In this document: one piece after another, positions 62,765 through 64,000 of the stretch | Numbering within the stretch: the first letter of the stretch is position 1 | Layout: each line of letters begins with the position of its first letter | DNA from: Bacteroidales bacterium | GTDB taxonomy: Bacteria > Bacteroidota > Bacteroidia > Bacteroidales > F082 | Reading direction: 5' to 3' | DNA: 64,000 nucleotides | Assembly (NCBI GenBank): GCA_028704385.1 | Contig: JAQVLA010000020.1 | Location: forward strand, 1-64,000 | Notes under the pieces: model-generated | The model's input: the letters and a program-made list of their open reading frames with translations, nothing else | Told to the model about the DNA's origin: nothing | The model's database searches: none | Made by a program: the position numbers and the translations under genes

Positions 62765-64000
62765 TTGAGAACCACATATAGAATATATAAGCATCTTCAG
62801 TTTTTAATTGTTTTGCTGTATTTGCTACAAGGTAATGTAACGGGACAACAATCTTTCGATTTTCTATACGCAACCACAGCTGATAATATTATTTTGAATA
62901 GTGTTGTTGACCAAGACGGCAATGCAATACTTGTGGGTCAAATTGGCGAAGCAGCTTTTAATGGATCACTTGATGGTTTTGTAATGAAGTTATATCCGGA
63001 TGGAAGTTATATGACAAAGCAATTTGAATTATCTGACTACAACAACTCTTTTCATTCAGTGGTTGTGTTGGACAATGGGAATTATATGATTTTAGGATCA
63101 AAGGGAGATACTAACCATATTTATTACCGTAAGTATTTCTGGGTTTTGACACTTGATCAGGAGCTCGAAGTGCTAAGTGATAAAGCTTATGAGATTGATG
63201 ATTCTTATACTGGTGTTGGACCTACCATGAAAGCTATTTTGGACAATGAAGGTAATATTGTAATCGCTGGACATGTTTTAGAGAGAGTAAATGAGTATCA
63301 ATACTTTGGTGATTATGTTTTGTATAAGCTAACCCAACAAGGTGATACGCTGTTAAGCCGCTATTACAATTTCCCTTACACACAAGCTGCTGATGAACTG
63401 ATGAAAATTCCTGAAAGTGATCATCTGTTATTACTTGGCGATCGCATCACAACAAATGCAATTCCAAGTGTTTTAATACTTGACTCTGAAATGGAGATAC
63501 TTAATAGTTATTCCTTTCAAATATACCCTTCTCCTTTATCACAAAGGTTAAGTGCAGCAAAATGGCTTAACGAAACGGACTTTCTGATGGCAGGCACCAG
63601 ACAGCTTCCAGATGAAAGATATATAGACAATTACATTGCCGTATTCAGGATGAATACATCTGCCGAGCTATTTGAAGAGTTGATGCTTACTGTACCCGAC
63701 ACAAGCATTTACAGAGCATGGAACAGGAGCATAACAGAGGTCAACGATTCAACGATATATGTTGCAGGATTTCAAGCGTTTGCTGACATTTTTACCCCAA
63801 ATGCGGTTTACCTCTTTTTAATTGACAGCCAAATGAATCTGCTTGGCAGAAAAAGCTTTTACATAGGAGATGACCAATACCAGGTATGGGGGACCTTGGC
63901 TATGCCTGATAACGGATGCCTGATGACGATTAGTAAAATGCGTACCAGTGACCAAGGATATTTGGAAAGGGATGTCTATATCAGAAAATACCTTCGCGAA
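62765..64000 (+). CDS. Secreted beta-propeller-like protein, cut by the window end
   Basis: The frame is open from 62765 to the last base (412 codons). It begins with TTG and reads LRTTYRIYKHLQFLIVLLYLLQG ... TGQQ, a signal peptide; no in-frame ATG lies upstream back to the stop at 62744. The propeller-like body (VVDQDGNAILVGQIGEAAFN, VVLDNGNYMILGSKG, TLDQELEVLSDKAYE) is paralogous to 57250-58743. A T9SS sorting domain is expected beyond the window by analogy. 22 bp after lipoprotein gene B. Confidence 0.8.
   Translation, partial: MRTTYRIYKHLQFLIVLLYLLQGNVTGQQSFDFLYATTADNIILNSVVDQDGNAILVGQIGEAAFNGSLDGFVMKLYPDGSYMTKQFELSDYNNSFHSVVVLDNGNYMILGSKGDTNHIYYRKYFWVLTLDQELEVLSDKAYEIDDSYTGVGPTMKAILDNEGNIVIAGHVLERVNEYQYFGDYVLYKLTQQGDTLLSRYYNFPYTQAADELMKIPESDHLLLLGDRITTNAIPSVLILDSEMEILNSYSFQIYPSPLSQRLSAAKWLNETDFLMAGTRQLPDERYIDNYIAVFRMNTSAELFEELMLTVPDTSIYRAWNRSITEVNDSTIYVAGFQAFADIFTPNAVYLFLIDSQMNLLGRKSFYIGDDQYQVWGTLAMPDNGCLMTISKMRTSDQGYLERDVYIRKYLRE

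Overview
The window reads as a chromosomal segment of a Bacteroidota organism, most like the order Bacteroidales/Marinilabiliales, though the exact lineage is inferred. Seven complete genes and one cut by the window edge encode large secreted proteins. Six of the complete ones end in type IX secretion (T9SS) type A sorting domains and one in a type B (gliding-motility CHU_C-like) domain. Two promoters fit the Bacteroidota consensus (TTG, 19 bp, TAnnTTTG), several genes have A-rich leaders, and TTG starts occur. I saw no tRNA, rRNA, CRISPR array or intact insertion sequence.

Layout. 1-1.0 kb: no convincing gene. 1.0-4.4 kb (minus): Tex, an outer-membrane barrel protein and a DUF985 cupin in one run. 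4.4-13.9 kb (minus): three T9SS cargo proteins, two of them paralogues that differ in the number of PKD/Ig-like repeat pairs. 14.1-20.8 kb (plus): thioredoxin-like protein, GH3/beta-lactamase fusion, CDF metal transporter, membrane protein, rhomboid protease. 20.8-21.3 kb: a 189-bp tandem repeat that copies the 3' end of yqgE. 21.3-24.6 kb: YqgE and a probable MurL-MurD2 pair, an alternative way of putting D-glutamate into peptidoglycan.

24.9-29.7 kb is the most unusual part. It is an AT-rich run of four single-gene units, all on the plus strand: NucS-like nuclease, KilA-N protein, GT-C-like membrane protein and MBL-fold hydrolase. The units are separated by 115-134 bp imperfect palindromes that share a left end. 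The first bases of a unit are complementary to the left core of the palindrome that ends the same unit, which is the rule for integron cassettes and attC sites. A decayed tyrosine-recombinase gene stands at the head in the same orientation. I read this as a degenerate integron-like cassette array.

29.7-53 kb is mostly ordinary chromosome: aquaporin, extradiol dioxygenase-like protein, TrmH methyltransferase, S9 peptidase, TPR protein, Fmt, HU, di-haem peroxidase, Nnr bifunctional enzyme, ParE, T9SS proteins, TPR-LuxR regulator, AspT/YidE-like transporter and a SAM methyltransferase. It also holds a ten-copy array of terminator-like hairpins (40.1-40.7 kb), a nested palindrome (38.9 kb) and a 47-aa gene at 46.4 kb.

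53-64 kb is repeat-rich. One unknown helical protein lies between two arrays with a 21-bp period. After it comes a duplicated module: about 0.8 kb of non-coding leader, a lipoprotein, then a T9SS protein, and in the first copy also a T9SS protein with YadA-like head repeats. The copies are nearly identical from the leader through the 5' half of the lipoprotein gene and then diverge abruptly. The first lipoprotein copy is frameshifted in its signal peptide, and the second module runs off the window.
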